DNA of 8,900 nucleotides from SAT2750 sp964476375 (GTDB lineage Bacteria; Planctomycetota; Planctomycetia; Pirellulales; Pirellulaceae): positions 1 through 8,900 of the forward strand of contig CAYYZW010000065.1 in the NCBI GenBank assembly GCA_964476375.1, in the 5' to 3' direction. The notes beneath the pieces were generated by a model, which searched no databases, was not told the origin of the DNA, and saw nothing but the letters and a program-made list of their open reading frames with translations. Below, in pieces: positions 7,157 through 8,900 of this stretch. A program made the position numbers and the translations under genes. Position 1 is the stretch's first letter, and each line of letters begins with the position of its first letter.

Positions 7157-8900
7157 GATGAAGTCCATCGCTCTTCCCATGCTCCTGTTCGCCGGCAGCC
7201 TGCTGCCCGCTGTCCCGCAACAGGCAATGGCTGGAGAACCGGCGGATGCGGCGGGCATCGAGTTCTTTGAAAAGAAGATCCGGCCTGCCCTGGTCCTGCA
7301 CTGTTACGAGTGTCATTCATCGGCCAGCACCGAGATCAAGGGAGAACTTCGTCTCGACAGCCGCGCGGCCCTGCTCACCGGTGGAGCGTCGGGGCCCGCC
7401 ATCGTCCCCGGCAAGCCCGGCCAGAGCCTGCTGATCGAGGCCCTCCGCCACGAGTCGCTGGAAATGCCCCCGCAGGACAAATTACCGGATTCAACGATCC
7501 GAGACTTTATCGAGTGGATCCAGCGGGGTGCCCCGGACCCCAGAGACCAGCCGGCGGAACCCGCAGAGATCGCCAGCCAGCTGCAGAAGGCCACTTTTGC
7601 CCGGCGGATGGACTGGTGGAGCCTGCAACCGGTCCAGGAGGCCACCATTCCCAGGGCCCGGAGGCATAGTTCCCGCCATCCGGTCGACCGTTTTATCCAG
7701 TCTGCACTGCGCGAGCAGGGACTGTCCCAGGCACCCCGGGCCGACCAGCGCACGCTTTTTCGCCGGCTCTCGTTCACCCTCACCGGCCTTCCACCCCGCC
7801 AGGCAGAGCTGCGATCTTTCCTGGAGGACCCCTCCCCGGATGCCTGGGACCATGCGATCGACCGGTTTCTCTCATCGGATCACTTCGGCGAGCACTGGGC
7901 CCGCCACTGGATGGACGTCGTCCGCTATACCGATACCTATGGTTACGAGTGGGACGTCGAGGCCCGCGGAGCCTGGCGCTACCGGGATTACCTGCTGCGA
8001 GCCTTCAACCAGGACATCTCGTACCAGCAGCTTGTCCGCGAACAGATTGCCGGGGACCTGCTGCCCCAGCCCCGGCTGAACCACGAGCTGGGGATCAACG
8101 AGTCGTTGATCGGCCCGATGTTCTACCAGCTCGGTGAAAAGCGGCACGGTGACAGCTCCGAATTTAACGGCATCCACCAGGAGATGCTGGACAACAAGAT
8201 CGCTGCCTTTTCCAAGGCCCTGCTGGCGACCACGATTTCCTGTGCCCGCTGTCACGACCACAAGCGGGACCCGATCACCCAGCAGGAATACTATGCCCTG
8301 GCCGGTGCGATTATCAGCTCGCGATGGATTACCAACACCGTCGACCTGCCCGAGCGGAACCGGGAGACCACCGCCCGCCTTCAGCAGCTCAAGGACCAGC
8401 TTCGGCTGCAGCTGGCCGACCGCTGGCTGGTGGACCTGGACCAACTGGGCCTCGAGCAGCTTGCCGCCCTGCCGGCGCTGGAGAACGCCCCGCTGGAAGA
8501 CGTTCGCCACACCTGGCAGACGCTCCAGGCGGCCGGCGATTCAGCCCAGCCGCTGGCGGATGCCTGGAAGGCCCTGGGCGAGACATACCAGGCCGAGTCG
8601 ACACAGCGCGCCACCGCCAACAGCGAGGCGTTCACCCTGCTGGCAGACCTGCGCGAGGGCATGCCGGAGGGATGGACACGTGATGGAAGCGGCACGCGCG
8701 AGCCGGTCCCCTGCGGGGATTTTCGCGTCAGTCTCTCCGCCGAGAAGGCCATCGAGCCACTCACGCTCGGCGGCCTGCTGACCGCCTCGGTCTCCTCCAA
8801 GCTCAACGGCGCCCTCCGTAGTCCCTACCTCAACACGATGCCCGCCCCGTTTGTGAGTTTCCAGGTGGCGGGAGGGGACTTTGCCGCGCACCGGACCGTG
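7155..8900 (+). CDS. Secreted PSCyt1-PSCyt2 (DUF1549) cytochrome-like protein, 3' end outside window
   Basis: 582 codons are visible and the frame remains open at the right edge. Residues 1-26 form a Sec signal peptide ending AMA. A PSCyt1 cytochrome c domain follows at about 33-125, with C50-YE-C53-H54 as the haem site and M104 in EMPPQDKLPD as a plausible distal ligand. The PSCyt2/DUF1549 domain covers about 175-390, including LTGLPP, HWARHWMDVVRYTDTYGYE and a second haem-type motif, C363-AR-C366-HDHK. Residues 395-500 are largely helical, and from about 508 a beta-rich segment begins (GDFRVSLSAEKAIEPL). A DUF1553/PSD1 domain is expected beyond the edge, as in relatives. Tandem ATG codons at 7155 and 7158 are both possible starts; no strong Shine-Dalgarno sequence precedes either. 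It is divergent from the DUF1080 gene. Electron transfer or oxidation of an extracellular substrate is inferred from the haem motifs, not shown. Confidence 0.94.
   Translation, partial: MMKSIALPMLLFAGSLLPAVPQQAMAGEPADAAGIEFFEKKIRPALVLHCYECHSSASTEIKGELRLDSRAALLTGGASGPAIVPGKPGQSLLIEALRHESLEMPPQDKLPDSTIRDFIEWIQRGAPDPRDQPAEPAEIASQLQKATFARRMDWWSLQPVQEATIPRARRHSSRHPVDRFIQSALREQGLSQAPRADQRTLFRRLSFTLTGLPPRQAELRSFLEDPSPDAWDHAIDRFLSSDHFGEHWARHWMDVVRYTDTYGYEWDVEARGAWRYRDYLLRAFNQDISYQQLVREQIAGDLLPQPRLNHELGINESLIGPMFYQLGEKRHGDSSEFNGIHQEMLDNKIAAFSKALLATTISCARCHDHKRDPITQQEYYALAGAIISSRWITNTVDLPERNRETTARLQQLKDQLRLQLADRWLVDLDQLGLEQLAALPALENAPLEDVRHTWQTLQAAGDSAQPLADAWKALGETYQAESTQRATANSEAFTLLADLREGMPEGWTRDGSGTREPVPCGDFRVSLSAEKAIEPLTLGGLLTASVSSKLNGALRSPYLNTMPAPFVSFQVAGGDFAAHRTV

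Noticed and set aside
7872..8510. A 212-codon minus-strand open frame
   Set aside because: It is antisense to the PSCyt2 part of the plus-strand cytochrome-like gene, whose motifs are clear.
1..8900. CRISPR arrays, tRNA or rRNA genes, insertion sequences, phage or defence genes
   Set aside because: I looked on both strands and saw no regularly spaced repeats, RNA gene signatures, transposase or integrase motifs, or flanking terminal repeats. The window is filled by ordinary long genes.

Overview
The window looks like a piece of a Planctomycetes chromosome, most likely from the Pirellulales/Rhodopirellula side. The evidence is the protein content: two large secreted proteins with planctomycete-type cytochrome/PSD domains (DUF1549/PSCyt2, DUF1553/PSD1, and in one case PSCyt1), a Tat-exported DUF1501 protein, a DUF1080 protein and a formylglycine-type sulfatase. 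These families occur together in many copies in planctomycete genomes. The DNA is GC-rich and densely coded. I see no tRNA, rRNA, CRISPR array, insertion sequence or phage gene.

Layout. Five genes are on the minus strand and one on the plus strand. Reading the minus strand in its direction of transcription: a DUF1080 protein (7030 to 6293), then a gap with a good sigma70-like promoter, a DUF1501 protein (6178 to 4709), a small zinc-finger membrane protein (4664 to 4248), a 169-base gap with an orphan plus-strand terminator and a candidate promoter, a sulfatase (4078 to 2654), and a DUF1549/DUF1553 protein (2589, running off the left edge). From a 124-base divergent gap at 7031-7154, a second and larger PSCyt1-PSCyt2 protein runs on the plus strand from 7155 off the right edge.

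How the genes may work together. All the large products carry Sec or Tat export signals, so the locus describes an extracytoplasmic process. The sulfatase would remove sulfate esters. The DUF1080 family is linked to hydrolysis of 3-keto-glycosides. The PSCyt/PSD proteins have single CxxCH haem-type motifs that suggest redox chemistry, and one carries LamG-like segments that could bind a glycan. DUF1501 proteins are habitual genomic partners of PSCyt/PSD proteins. A role in oxidative breakdown of sulfated polysaccharide is a reasonable inference from these families, but nothing in the sequence proves a substrate.

The points most worth a second look are the LamG-like insert in the left-hand cytochrome protein, whose halves appear in reversed order; a textbook intrinsic terminator facing plus-strand transcription where no plus-strand gene exists; and the small TRASH-like zinc-finger membrane protein between the DUF1501 and sulfatase genes.
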